A stretch of 46,025 bases of DNA, taken from contig DMBU01000175.1 in NCBI GenBank assembly GCA_003446015.1, positions 5,371 through 51,395 on the forward strand, in the 5' to 3' direction. Source of the stretch: Bacteroidales bacterium. Its GTDB lineage: Bacteria; Bacteroidota; Bacteroidia; Bacteroidales; UBA12077. The notes under the pieces were generated by a model. That model had not been told where the DNA came from. It was given only the letters and a program-made list of their open reading frames with translations, and made no database searches. Below, piece by piece: positions 18,003 through 26,195 of this stretch (positions within the stretch are counted from its first letter, which is position 1; every line of letters starts with the position of its first letter). Both the position numbers and the translations under genes were made by a program.

Positions 18003-18587
18003 TTATTTTTGAAGTATAGCTTTTACTTCAAGTTTTACTGTTGCATTGTCATCCATGCCTGCCATCTGATAATCAACATCATAATCTAATCGATTAATTT
18101 TAGCCTTTCCGGTAATTAGAATTTCAGATTTACTTACTTGTTCAATATTAAAAAGAACCAGTTCTTCCTTTTCAATACCCCGTATTTTTAACATCCCTTT
18201 TGTCTGAAAAGCGTATTCTTCATCTGTTTTATTCATTTCAACCCTTGAACTGGAAAACTCAATAAGAGGATATTTCTCAGTATAAAAGAAATCTTCTGAT
18301 TTAAGGTGATCATCTCGTTTATTAATTCCTGTATTTATTGATGATGCATTAATAAGTACTTCAATTTTAAGCTGATCATCATTTTTTAAAAACCCGCTTT
18401 TAACCGACATTTCACCTTTAACATTAAAAATAAACATATTTCCTATTTTGAATGTAAGCTTGGATTCGGTCGTTTTAAATTCCCAGTTCCCTTTGTATTT
18501 TTCAATAACATTAGATTGTGCTTTTATAGAAAAACTATATAACACCAATAATAATATTCCAATAAAATTTTTTAATTCTTTCATCAT
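18003..18587 (-). CDS. YceI-family lipocalin-like periplasmic protein
   Basis: This 194-residue protein is a YceI-family beta barrel that binds isoprenoid-like lipids in homologues. A signal peptide is visible (residues 1-23, ending IKAQS), so it should reach the periplasm. Family features include the opening strand around WEFKTTESKLTFKIGN, the block LINASSINTGINKRDDHLKSEDFF and YPLIEFSSSRV. Two adjacent ATGs are possible starts; the first is used. It follows the SHOCT gene by 22 bases and precedes the histidine-rich gene. In many bacteria YceI proteins respond to osmotic, acid or metal stress, but no regulator site is seen here. Confidence 0.88.
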   Translation of the reverse strand: MMKELKNFIGILLLVLYSFSIKAQSNVIEKYKGNWEFKTTESKLTFKIGNMFIFNVKGEMSVKSGFLKNDDQLKIEVLINASSINTGINKRDDHLKSEDFFYTEKYPLIEFSSSRVEMNKTDEEYAFQTKGMLKIRGIEKEELVLFNIEQVSKSEILITGKAKINRLDYDVDYQMAGMDDNATVKLEVKAILQK

Positions 18588-18609
18588 AAAATGTTTTATG
18601 TTAATTATT

Positions 18610-18831
18610 CTACATTAAATCTATTTTTCGTTTCTCAAACTCTTCTTTATCAATTTCGCCTTTAGCGTAACGTTCTTTTAAGATATCAAGAGCTGGTTTA
18701 CTTTCAGACTGATTCATCTTACCTTGGTTAAAGGTTCTTACAATCACCCAAATTATTATGATTAACAGGATAAGGCCAATAATCCATCCCCATCCCATGG
18801 CCCAGCCATGGTTTCCAAATTGATTCATCAT
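18610..18831 (-). CDS. Short membrane protein with a SHOCT domain
   Basis: This 73-residue protein has a Gly/Trp-rich N-terminus, one transmembrane helix (about 14-32, WIIGLILLIIIIWVIV) and a C-terminal SHOCT motif (about 47-73, ALDILKERYAKGEIDKEEFE). SHOCT is a short oligomerisation element common at the ends of bacterial membrane proteins. The specific role is unknown. It appears to head the SHOCT-YceI-His-rich unit. The 215 bases upstream (18832-19046) contain no gene I can support and should hold its promoter. Confidence 0.85.
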   Translation of the reverse strand: MMNQFGNHGWAMGWGWIIGLILLIIIIWVIVRTFNQGKMNQSESKPALDILKERYAKGEIDKEEFEKRKIDLM

Positions 18832-19046
18832 TCTAATTTCCCTTTCATTTTAATTATTACTTTTAAAAAGTTATAACTAATTATATATCATATCTAATAA
18901 GAAAATCGTACCAAAATGAAGTATTCAACTTGATAATTTAAAGTTTCAGTATTTTCAATATGCAGAAAGTCTTTTACAATAAAGACATTTTTAAAATTGT
19001 AGAAAATTTACACGTTATATGGGGCCTTATTCCTCTAAAAATATTA

Positions 19047-19287
19047 CTATTTAGCTTTGTTAAGCATATCGGCTAAAGATTCGCCTCCTCTAATTCCAAA
19101 ATCAATGGTACGAATTGGGAATGTAATTGTAATGTTATTCTTTTGTAATCTTTCTATCATCTAATTCGTAAAAAGCAATTTCGTTTTTATCAATTATTTT
19201 ATTTGTGCTATCTATAGCAAAAACGAATTTACATCCTATAATCAATAGAAAAACAGTTCTTTGCAGTATGTCTATTTTTTTTAGCAT
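19047..19287 (-). pseudogene. Remnant of an MscS-family mechanosensitive channel gene
   Basis: Two overlapping minus-strand frames look like the two ends of one gene. The first (19135-19287, 50 residues) has a signal peptide (LQRTVFLLIIGCKFVFA) and then AIDSTNKIIDKNE, as at the start of exported-leader MscS proteins of Bacteroidota. The second (19047-19160, 37 residues) reads IERLQKNNITITFPIRTIDF, the characteristic end of MscS channels. The channel-forming middle is missing and the frames differ by one base at the junction. This fits a large internal deletion. It begins 11 bases after the flippase-like gene. An intact MscS gene lies at 26196-27278. Confidence 0.6.
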
Positions 19288-19297
19288 AATGATTGAA

Positions 19298-20284
19298 TTA
19301 TTTTTTTACTTTTCTGTTTGTGTTTGATATTGGTAATAAAGCAAAAGCTATAGTTCCTGTGATAAGATAAATATGATTGGTTGCTGAATGTGCAATTAAT
19401 GCAAATATTTTACCTACATCAGATTCAATCCCAAACAGTATTAAACATTGAATTACAACGAAATGCCATGCTCCCATCCCTGCTTGAATTGGCAACAAAA
19501 ATGCCAGGGTTGCCAACCCGAATGTAAATGCAGCTGCTTTAAAACTTAAGAGTTGTGTTGGAGGATATGCTAAAAATAAAACGTAAAGCATTAACAACCA
19601 GATAGTATATATTAAAACAGACTGAAATGCATATAACGGCTTATTTTTAATATGATATATTGAAGTAAAACCTTCATGTAAATCTGCTTTAACTTTCTGA
19701 ATCTTACTTCTAAACTTATCCAGTAGTTTGAATTTCTTCACTATCAAAAACAGAATTAGTAAAGCTGAAATTACGATACCAGCTTTCATCAAAATCCGCA
19801 ATAAGTTAAATTCTTTAAAGTTAATTTGAGGTACAGCAAGAATTTTCTGAATCAATGGGAATTGCCAAATTAATAAAATAATAAAAATGAGAATAAGTAT
19901 AAGAAAATCGGTTAATCGCTCAATTAAGGCTATTCCGAATAGTTTAGATAAGGGAACATTTTCATATTTATTCACTACACCTAAACGAGCCACTTCACCA
20001 CCACGAGGTATAATTTGATTTGTAAAAGCCAAAATAAGTACTGCATAAAACAAGTTTATTATTTTAGGTGAATACTTTAATGGTATAAATAAGGTTCTCC
20101 ATCTAAATGCCCTTACCAACTGACTAAGTAAATTTAACGCTATAGAAACTGCAACCCAAAACCATCTAAGCCTGTAAATCTCACTTTTAATTTGCTCCAG
20201 TTTGGTATCTTTAAAAACATACCAGAGAATTCCAAACCCAATGACAAAAAAAAGTAAGGATTGATATATTTTTTTTTTAGCCAT
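19298..20284 (-). CDS. Flippase-like membrane protein (UPF0104/LPG synthase TM type)
   Basis: This 328-residue protein has roughly eight hydrophobic helices and the pattern of the lysylphosphatidylglycerol-synthase transmembrane family. GGEVARLGVVNKYENVPLSKLFG near residues 95-117 and AGMGAWHFVVIQ near 270 are its recognisable blocks. These proteins are thought to flip or support transfer of lipid-linked substrates. Its start overlaps the end of the glycosyltransferase gene by eight bases, which implies translational coupling and a common pathway, such as making and exporting a glycolipid or cell-surface sugar. The substrate is not evident. Confidence 0.85.
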   Translation of the reverse strand: MAKKKIYQSLLFFVIGFGILWYVFKDTKLEQIKSEIYRLRWFWVAVSIALNLLSQLVRAFRWRTLFIPLKYSPKIINLFYAVLILAFTNQIIPRGGEVARLGVVNKYENVPLSKLFGIALIERLTDFLILILIFIILLIWQFPLIQKILAVPQINFKEFNLLRILMKAGIVISALLILFLIVKKFKLLDKFRSKIQKVKADLHEGFTSIYHIKNKPLYAFQSVLIYTIWLLMLYVLFLAYPPTQLLSFKAAAFTFGLATLAFLLPIQAGMGAWHFVVIQCLILFGIESDVGKIFALIAHSATNHIYLITGTIAFALLPISNTNRKVKK

Positions 20285-21053
20285 TATTTCTTAATAGAGC
20301 CTGAATTTTATCGTTAAGCTCATTCTGTAATTTTTTTAACGATTCCTTTATCTGCTCTCCCTTTTCTTCAAAGGAATTACCAATTGTTTTGGTTATTAAA
20401 TCGTAATTTTTAAGTAAAGTTATGGCTATTTCCTGACCTTCGCTAATAAACTCTTTTGTTGCTTTTCCGGGAGATGTTTTATCGTATTTAGTAGGGTGTG
20501 TTAAACCATTTAAAAGGGTGTATTTTATTTTTTTACCATGAGCCTGAAAGTAAAGATTAATGTATGTTTCTACTCCAAAACGGATATCTCTGATATCTTC
20601 AAGTATAGGCTCAATATCCTTTTTAAGTAATGCTCGTTCACCGGTTAAGCTTTTAAATGGATTTACCCTGTAATCAATAAGTGTTTCAGATGGTGAACCT
20701 AAAACCATATCTGCTTCATGCTCTTTATCCAAAACAGGTTTTATTAATTGGTCGAAATGTTCTTTTTTTATACCAGTTACATCTGCATCGAAAAATAAAA
20801 TAAGCTCGTTTTTTGCATTTTCGACACCTAAAACCATTGCATTACTTTTTCCTTTATTTTCAGACAATCGAATGTAATTAAATTCAATTTCTTCATTAAG
20901 CTCCCTAAGTATTTCTTCTGTCTTATCTGTGGAACCATCGTCAACAACTATAATCTCACTTTCGGTATTATACTCACGACATTTTCTAACAACACTTTCA
21001 AGAGTTTCTTCTTCGTTGTATGCACAAATAATGATGCTTACTTTCTCTTTCAT
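20277..21053 (-). CDS. Family 2 glycosyltransferase
   Basis: This 258-residue GT-A-fold enzyme has the opening VSIIICAYNEEETLESVV, the nucleotide-sugar block EIIVVDDGSTD and the metal-binding FFDADVTG motif near residue 92. A later block (TGERALLKKD, then DIRFGVETYIN) occupies the acceptor side. No membrane helix is seen, so it is cytoplasmic or peripheral. The end of the protein is helical and charged (about 205-258). Overlap with the flippase-like gene and the upstream GH127-type gene suggests glycan or glycolipid work. Donor and acceptor are unknown. Confidence 0.88.
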   Translation of the reverse strand: MKEKVSIIICAYNEEETLESVVRKCREYNTESEIIVVDDGSTDKTEEILRELNEEIEFNYIRLSENKGKSNAMVLGVENAKNELILFFDADVTGIKKEHFDQLIKPVLDKEHEADMVLGSPSETLIDYRVNPFKSLTGERALLKKDIEPILEDIRDIRFGVETYINLYFQAHGKKIKYTLLNGLTHPTKYDKTSPGKATKEFISEGQEIAITLLKNYDLITKTIGNSFEEKGEQIKESLKKLQNELNDKIQALLRNNG

Positions 21054-21076
21054 TTTTCTTTATATTTCGTTAATAA

Positions 21077-23035
21077 TTATTTTCCTGTAGCAGAAAATGT
21101 AACTCTTCTAAATATGGTATTCCCCATTGGAACCAACTCCACATTCTGCTTATTATTTTTTTTATCTCTTAGAGTCCCTTTTAGCTTCACAACTGGTTCA
21201 TCCCAGGGATGTAAATCACTTTTTTCTGTATCTGCAACATACTTAAATTCATCCTCAGGATTCAACGTATAATTCCACTTGGTTGAATCGACTGCTGTTA
21301 TTTTATATCTGTAAAATCCGCTGTTAAGATGTTCTTTTACTCTTTTCTTTATATAATCGAATGGTAATGCATAAACCAGCGGACCTCGCTTAAAATAGGC
21401 TCCTTCTTTTTTAACCGTTTTTGAAGCCTTTTGAGAAACTTCCTTTATATCAAAATTAAATTTGACATTTACCTGATCTCCACTTTCCCATATTTTATCA
21501 ATTCGTATAATATTATCTGTCTGGCTCACTTTAGAATTTGAAGGTATATTAATATCGATATTATCACAAGCATAAGGTTTTCTAATAATTAAAGTGAATT
21601 TTACTGGCTTAAGTGGTGTAATAGTAAACAGTATTTCATCAGAAAAAGGGTAGTTTGTTTCTTCAGTAATTTCTACCTCCATGTTATTGATGGTAGTTTT
21701 TAACTCACCAGGCCCAAATAACACTGCAACAATTCCATTTTCATCCGCTTTTTTCATCCACATTCCCTCAACATAATAGGGCATTAAACGTGCACCATTC
21801 AGTGCACAACAAGCCGCTGCAACATGAGCGGCATCGTAAGATTCTCGTTTAATTAATTCGCGGTGGTTTATTTGAATACGATTGTCTGAAGTTAAGTACG
21901 ACAATGCTGATAATACAGGAAAACGAGCACCCTGGCCGGCATTAAACGTCATTGTTTCAATTTTATCGGCTAAATCAAAATCACCGGTAAAAGAAATCAT
22001 CTTGTTTAATGGGCTAATCATTTCGGCAATTCCGCAATATTCATATCTTTCATCTGCTGTTCCTTCACGCCCCTTAATCCACTCATCACATCTCATTGCT
22101 CCTCCCGGAGTTAAATGCCGGTTAAGTTTTTCAATTACCCTATCTGCTGCGTTAGTAAATTTAACATTGTCGTCAATTGAAGCAATATATTCCGGAACAA
22201 ATAGTCCTTCGGCTATATGGGCACCATGACCTTCAAATAATTCATCATCCAGTAATTGCATAGTAGCCAAATCTTCATCACGCATTCTTCCTTTGTTAAA
22301 ATCATGATATAATTTGACCGAGAAGTTCAGATATTCTTGATTACCAGTAATACGATATAAGTATTCGAGATTTTCAAAAAAGCCAATACCATGACTAACA
22401 CCACCACCTCTCTCTTTCACTGCAAAGTAATTATCATCTTTATATTTTTGCATAATAAGTTTTGCAGCGCCCTCTGCCATTTCCAAAGCTTCTTTATCGT
22501 GGGTATATTCATAATAAGCTAATATAGCCATGAGTATTCTGCTTGTTGTCCATAATTCGCCGTTACCTCTTTTGTGATTAAACCTACAGCCATCAGTTTC
22601 GCAATCATCATATATTCCTATATAATTTTTGTCTTTTGTAACGTTCTTTAATTCATTGATCCAATGTTCTGATTTTTCAATATAATCTTTATTAGCCGTA
22701 AGAAAAGCCATACGAATTACTGCATCTTTCCAATAACCTTCATGTTCACCGCTCCACCACTCTTTTCTTATTCCAAATCTACGTTTACTAATCCTGTTTT
22801 GATTTATAAAAACATTATGATTTACGGTTTTATTCACCTCATCATATCTTCCGATATAACCTTCTACCAAATCTCTCTTGAGTTGTTCTTTTATCCATCC
22901 TGTAGGTTGTATACTTCCGGCTTCTATAATTTTATATTGATATAAATCTCTCATTGTATTGTTTTGATTAATATTTACAAAGCTGAAACCATTTAACAGA
23001 ATTAAGATGATTGATGTAATTACAGCTTTTCTCAT
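21077..23035 (-). CDS. Secreted DUF1680/GH127-type glycoside hydrolase
   Basis: This 652-residue protein matches the DUF1680 family, whose studied members are beta-L-arabinofuranosidases of GH127 and relatives. A signal peptide (1-20) predicts export. An (alpha/alpha)6 barrel covers about 60-430, followed by beta-sandwich domains. The family cysteine pair appears in AAACCALNGARLMPYY near residue 412; in GH127 these residues hold zinc and one is the nucleophile. The usual CCPPN is here CCALN, so activity may differ. It lies between pfkB and the glycosyltransferase (51 and 23 bases). A hydrolase in a stress operon is unusual. Confidence 0.82.
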   Translation of the reverse strand: MRKAVITSIILILLNGFSFVNINQNNTMRDLYQYKIIEAGSIQPTGWIKEQLKRDLVEGYIGRYDEVNKTVNHNVFINQNRISKRRFGIRKEWWSGEHEGYWKDAVIRMAFLTANKDYIEKSEHWINELKNVTKDKNYIGIYDDCETDGCRFNHKRGNGELWTTSRILMAILAYYEYTHDKEALEMAEGAAKLIMQKYKDDNYFAVKERGGGVSHGIGFFENLEYLYRITGNQEYLNFSVKLYHDFNKGRMRDEDLATMQLLDDELFEGHGAHIAEGLFVPEYIASIDDNVKFTNAADRVIEKLNRHLTPGGAMRCDEWIKGREGTADERYEYCGIAEMISPLNKMISFTGDFDLADKIETMTFNAGQGARFPVLSALSYLTSDNRIQINHRELIKRESYDAAHVAAACCALNGARLMPYYVEGMWMKKADENGIVAVLFGPGELKTTINNMEVEITEETNYPFSDEILFTITPLKPVKFTLIIRKPYACDNIDINIPSNSKVSQTDNIIRIDKIWESGDQVNVKFNFDIKEVSQKASKTVKKEGAYFKRGPLVYALPFDYIKKRVKEHLNSGFYRYKITAVDSTKWNYTLNPEDEFKYVADTEKSDLHPWDEPVVKLKGTLRDKKNNKQNVELVPMGNTIFRRVTFSATGK

Positions 23036-23086
23036 AAATTTATTCTTAACTATCCTAATTTATAATCCTTTTAAGCTTCATATATG

Positions 23087-24028
23087 CTATTTACACTTAT
23101 AGTTTTTAACCCAATTGTAGATTTTATCGGTATCAACTTTGGTACAAAGCTGAGAGCCTCCTGTCATAGTTGCCGATGTACCAGCGGCTACACCATATTG
23201 AACTGCTTGCGATGCCCAGAATTCTTTCATAAATCCAACCAGCATTCCTGCTATCATTGAATCACCTGCACCTACCGTACTTTTAACAGGCATTACCGGA
23301 GGAACAAAATATTCAATAATATTTTCACGGCTGGCTAACATGGCACCTTTTGCTCCTAAAGAAACTACAAGCATTTCACAAGATTCATCCTTAATAAAAT
23401 TATGAGCCATATTTTCTATATGATTTTCTGTAAGTTCCTCCTTATTTAGTAAGAATGCTATTTCTTTTAAATTGGGTTTTATCATAAATACTCCTTCTTC
23501 CAATGCCATTTTTAAAGGCTTGCCAGAAGTATCCAAAATAAGTTTTGAACCTTTATCTTTAGCTATCTTTGCCAGTTTTTTGTAAAAATCATCGGGAACA
23601 CCCGGAGGTAAACTACCACTTGCCACTAGAAATTCAGGTATATCTTTTAATTCTTTAACCTCATTTAAAATAGTTTTCCAATGCTCCTGATCAATCTCAG
23701 GTCCTTCCATGGTTAACCTGTAATTTTCCTTTGTGCCTTTGCTATATACCAATAGGTTTTCTCTTATTTCCTGTTGGGTATCAAACTTTCGCTGATCGAT
23801 TCCTTCCTCTTCGAGAAGTTCGTACAATAATTTCCCCGTTTTACCACCTGCCAAATACCAGGCAACAGAAGATCCTCCTAGTTTTTTAATGGCACGTGAA
23901 ACATTAATTCCCCCACCACCGGGTTCGTATAAGGGAGGACTACATCTGATTTTCGTGTGAGGCATAACCAGATCTGTTGTAGTTGATTTATCGATCGCCG
24001 GGTTCATGGTTATTGTAAGAATCTTCAT
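23087..24028 (-). CDS. pfkB: 6-phosphofructokinase II, PfkB family
   Basis: This 313-residue sugar kinase of the ribokinase fold phosphorylates fructose-6-phosphate (or related phosphosugars) in the cytoplasm. Similarity to E. coli PfkB is clear at the N-terminus: MNPAIDKST, KIRCSPPLYEPGGGGINVSRA and AGGKTG follow the same order. The catalytic and anion-hole motif GAGDSMIAGM is intact. It begins 14 bases after the encapsulin stop, so it is very likely on the same transcript as the encapsulin genes. The pairing of a glycolytic kinase with an iron nanocompartment has no obvious biochemical reason and may reflect shared stress control. Tagatose-6-phosphate or 1-phosphofructose are alternative substrates. 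Confidence 0.88.
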   Translation of the reverse strand: MKILTITMNPAIDKSTTTDLVMPHTKIRCSPPLYEPGGGGINVSRAIKKLGGSSVAWYLAGGKTGKLLYELLEEEGIDQRKFDTQQEIRENLLVYSKGTKENYRLTMEGPEIDQEHWKTILNEVKELKDIPEFLVASGSLPPGVPDDFYKKLAKIAKDKGSKLILDTSGKPLKMALEEGVFMIKPNLKEIAFLLNKEELTENHIENMAHNFIKDESCEMLVVSLGAKGAMLASRENIIEYFVPPVMPVKSTVGAGDSMIAGMLVGFMKEFWASQAVQYGVAAGTSATMTGGSQLCTKVDTDKIYNWVKNYKCK

Positions 24029-24042
24029 ATCTTTTAATTTTG

Positions 24043-24846
24043 TTATTTTGAATTTTCTAATACAATAACAGCCTCGGGACTAATCACTCTGAATGTGAAT
24101 GATTCCGCAAAATATAATTTTACTTTTTTTGTATCATGACTATCGTAACCAATGGAGATGTCCTGTCCAATCGACAGTACAAAATCACCACCACGCTCTG
24201 ATATTATGAATGAATTAAAATTTCCGTGATTAATAATCACTTTCACATTTAATACTTCTTCTAAATGTTTTACAAATGGGTAGCCATTTTCCAAACTTGC
24301 CAGTTCTTCCCACTTTTTATCGCTTAGAACTAAAGTAAATGGTCCCTCAACACCATGTTTTTTAAATGTTGTTACTTGTTCTCCTATTACTTTTAGTAGT
24401 TTTTTTGGATCGTTAGGTAAAGTTGCTTTTGGGTGAATAGAACTTTTCTCAAGTCCTAAAACCTGTCCGTCTTTAAGTCCTTTATAAATTAGGTTTTCCT
24501 CGAAAAGAGCGACTTGTTTTGCAGCAACAACAGCAGGTTCCAAATCTACATCCGAAGCTCCTCTGTCAACATTATCCATTTCCCAAATATCAAGTTCAAA
24601 TGGTTTTCTAATTTCAACGAGAGGTATTACTTCTCGTAATCCATAATTAACTCCTTCTTTAATTTGATTGCTAGTTTTAATTAATCTTCCAGTTGAAACA
24701 CCTCCCTGTTCGAGACCATTTGGACCATCAATATCTATAAATTTTCGGGCAGTTAAATAAATATTAAATATCTCTTTTGATTGATCTATAATTTCTTTCC
24801 ATGCCTTATCTGATAAAGGCGCTATTTGTTTCTTAAGTATATTCAT
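24043..24846 (-). CDS. Encapsulin shell protein, family 1
   Basis: This 267-residue protein has the HK97-type fold of encapsulins, which assemble into closed icosahedral shells around cargo enzymes. Matching features are ILKKQIAPLSDKAWKEI at the start, TARKFIDIDGPNG near 33, the block GVSTGRL, VPLVEIRKPFELD, and LSIGQDISIGYDSHD with FRVISPEAVIVL at the end. The length is that of small T=1 shells. It lies 59 bases after the encapsulated ferritin gene and 14 bases before pfkB. The shell should store iron mineralised by the ferritin cargo in the cytoplasm. Older annotations name this family linocin or bacteriocin; that role is unlikely here. Confidence 0.93.
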   Translation of the reverse strand: MNILKKQIAPLSDKAWKEIIDQSKEIFNIYLTARKFIDIDGPNGLEQGGVSTGRLIKTSNQIKEGVNYGLREVIPLVEIRKPFELDIWEMDNVDRGASDVDLEPAVVAAKQVALFEENLIYKGLKDGQVLGLEKSSIHPKATLPNDPKKLLKVIGEQVTTFKKHGVEGPFTLVLSDKKWEELASLENGYPFVKHLEEVLNVKVIINHGNFNSFIISERGGDFVLSIGQDISIGYDSHDTKKVKLYFAESFTFRVISPEAVIVLENSK

Positions 24847-24905
24847 CTCTTAATTATTTACGATTCAAATCATTGATAACGAGTAATTAAACTCAATTTC
24901 TTTAT

Positions 24906-25196
24906 TTACTCTTTTTCAATTTTGGTAATTTCTTTTTCTGTAAAAAGGTAAGTTTTAAGCATATTATCCCATCCATCCATATTTCTTCTTAACCATTCGA
25001 GGGCCATGCAAGCATGTTCCATTTCTTCGTTGCGGTTATGTTTTAAAATTTTTTTAAGTTGTTGATCGGATGCAACATCCATACGTTGTTGATACCAGTC
25101 AATTGCTTCAATTTCTTCTTTTAACGAATTAAGTGCTCGAATAAAATCGCGTGTTTCTGAACTTAACTCTTCTGGTTTTTCGTGATAATCTTTCAT
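24906..25196 (-). CDS. Encapsulated ferritin (EncFtn)
   Basis: This 96-residue two-helix ferritin-like protein oxidises Fe(II) for storage inside the encapsulin shell. Relative to the Rhodospirillum rubrum protein all ferroxidase residues are kept: E28, E58 and H61 as metal ligands, plus E27, E30, W34 and Y35 nearby, in KEEIEAIDWYQQR and NEEMEHACMALEW. It starts 11 bases after the superoxide dismutase stop and lies upstream of the shell gene. The protein ends soon after YLFTEKEITKIEKE and lacks a recognisable LTVGSLR-type cargo-loading tail. Either a divergent tail or another loading mode is used. Confidence 0.93.
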   Translation of the reverse strand: MKDYHEKPEELSSETRDFIRALNSLKEEIEAIDWYQQRMDVASDQQLKKILKHNRNEEMEHACMALEWLRRNMDGWDNMLKTYLFTEKEITKIEKE

Positions 25197-25207
25197 TTCG
25201 TTTTTGT

Positions 25208-25810
25208 TTATTTATTGTACAATTCTGCAACTTTATTCCAATTCACAACATTCCAAAATGCCTGTATGTAATCAGGTCGCTTGTTTTGATATTTTAAATA
25301 ATATGCATGCTCCCATACATCAAGGCATAAAATTGGTGTTCCATTTACAGGAGATATATCCATTAAAGGATTATCCTGGTTTGGAGTAGAAGTTACAAGA
25401 AGTTCGCCATTATCTTTTTTAACCAACCAGGCCCATCCAGAACCAAACTGAGATGCAGCTGCTTTTGAAAATTCCTCTTTAAGGTTTTCTAATGTGCCAA
25501 AATATTTGTTAATAGCATCAGCCAGGTTTCTTTCGAGATTTTCGTTAGAGTTTGGAGTTAAAAAATTCCAAAAAAGTGCATGATTAAAAAATCCACCACC
25601 ATTATTTCTTACTGCATCACCATATTTTGAGATCTCAGCAAAAATATGCGTAGGTTTCATTTTTTCCAGTTCAGTTCCTTCTATCGCTGCATTAAATTTT
25701 TTTAAATAACCAGCATGATGTTTTGAATGATGGATCTCCATGGTTCTTGCATCAATATGCGGTTCTAATGCATCGTAATCAAACCCTAATTCGGGTAATT
25801 TAAAAGCCAT
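25208..25810 (-). CDS. sodA: Superoxide dismutase, manganese type by sequence
   Basis: This enzyme converts superoxide to oxygen and hydrogen peroxide. The 200-residue protein has all metal ligands: H27, H77, D164 and H168 (DVWEHAYYL). Metal choice is suggested by Gly71-73 in NNGGGFFNH and Q145 in TPNQDNPL, the Mn-type positions; iron enzymes carry the key glutamine near residue 69 instead. A cambialistic enzyme cannot be excluded. It has no signal peptide. It is the first gene of a seven-gene co-directional unit, 11 bases ahead of the encapsulated ferritin, so peroxide made here and Fe(II) oxidation next door would be made together. Confidence 0.95.
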   Translation of the reverse strand: MAFKLPELGFDYDALEPHIDARTMEIHHSKHHAGYLKKFNAAIEGTELEKMKPTHIFAEISKYGDAVRNNGGGFFNHALFWNFLTPNSNENLERNLADAINKYFGTLENLKEEFSKAAASQFGSGWAWLVKKDNGELLVTSTPNQDNPLMDISPVNGTPILCLDVWEHAYYLKYQNKRPDYIQAFWNVVNWNKVAELYNK

Positions 25811-26195
25811 AATAATTTGTTTTTAGTGTTAATAATTGAATAATTATACTGCCAGTCGTACAGCAATGACTGCTGTTTTTTTTTAAAATATTTTCAAAAA
25901 TATTTTTTCAAAAACTGTTTTTATTACCAGTAAACTATTTAATGAAAACCGTATGCCAATTATTATTGCACATCATGAAAGACTTAATAATTGGGGTGTG
26001 TGGCAATAATTGCTGTAAATTAAATATTTAAAATGTGTTGATTAAATCCACACTTGAGTTAAGATTCCACAGCAAATACAGAATACAACTTCATATATCA
26101 TTCTATTCGTCTAATCTATAGATGTTTGTAGATTAATCTAATTGCTGGCATGAAATTATAATATATGCGTACATATAAGTATTAAGAATAAAAGT
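25811..26195. promoter_or_regulatory. Divergent region between sodA and mscS, with palindromes
   Basis: These 385 bases separate the minus-strand sod/encapsulin unit from the plus-strand channel gene. TAATCTA at 26112-26118 is inverted as TAGATTA at 26129-26135, and TAGATTAATCTA at 26129-26140 is itself a perfect palindrome, about 55 bases before mscS; this could be an operator. Near sodA, CAGTC and GACTG flank GTACAGCAAT (about 25855-25874). On the minus strand TATTTTTG fits a -7 element but no TTTG stands 19 bases before it. No gene is seen. Confidence 0.4.

Noticed and set aside
24043..24846. Bacteriocin (linocin) reading of the encapsulin gene
   Set aside because: The adjacent EncFtn gene and the shell-protein motifs make a nanocompartment far more likely.
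25995..26015. TGGCAATAATTGC as a sigma-54 promoter before mscS
   Set aside because: GG and GC are only eight bases apart; the polymerase needs ten.
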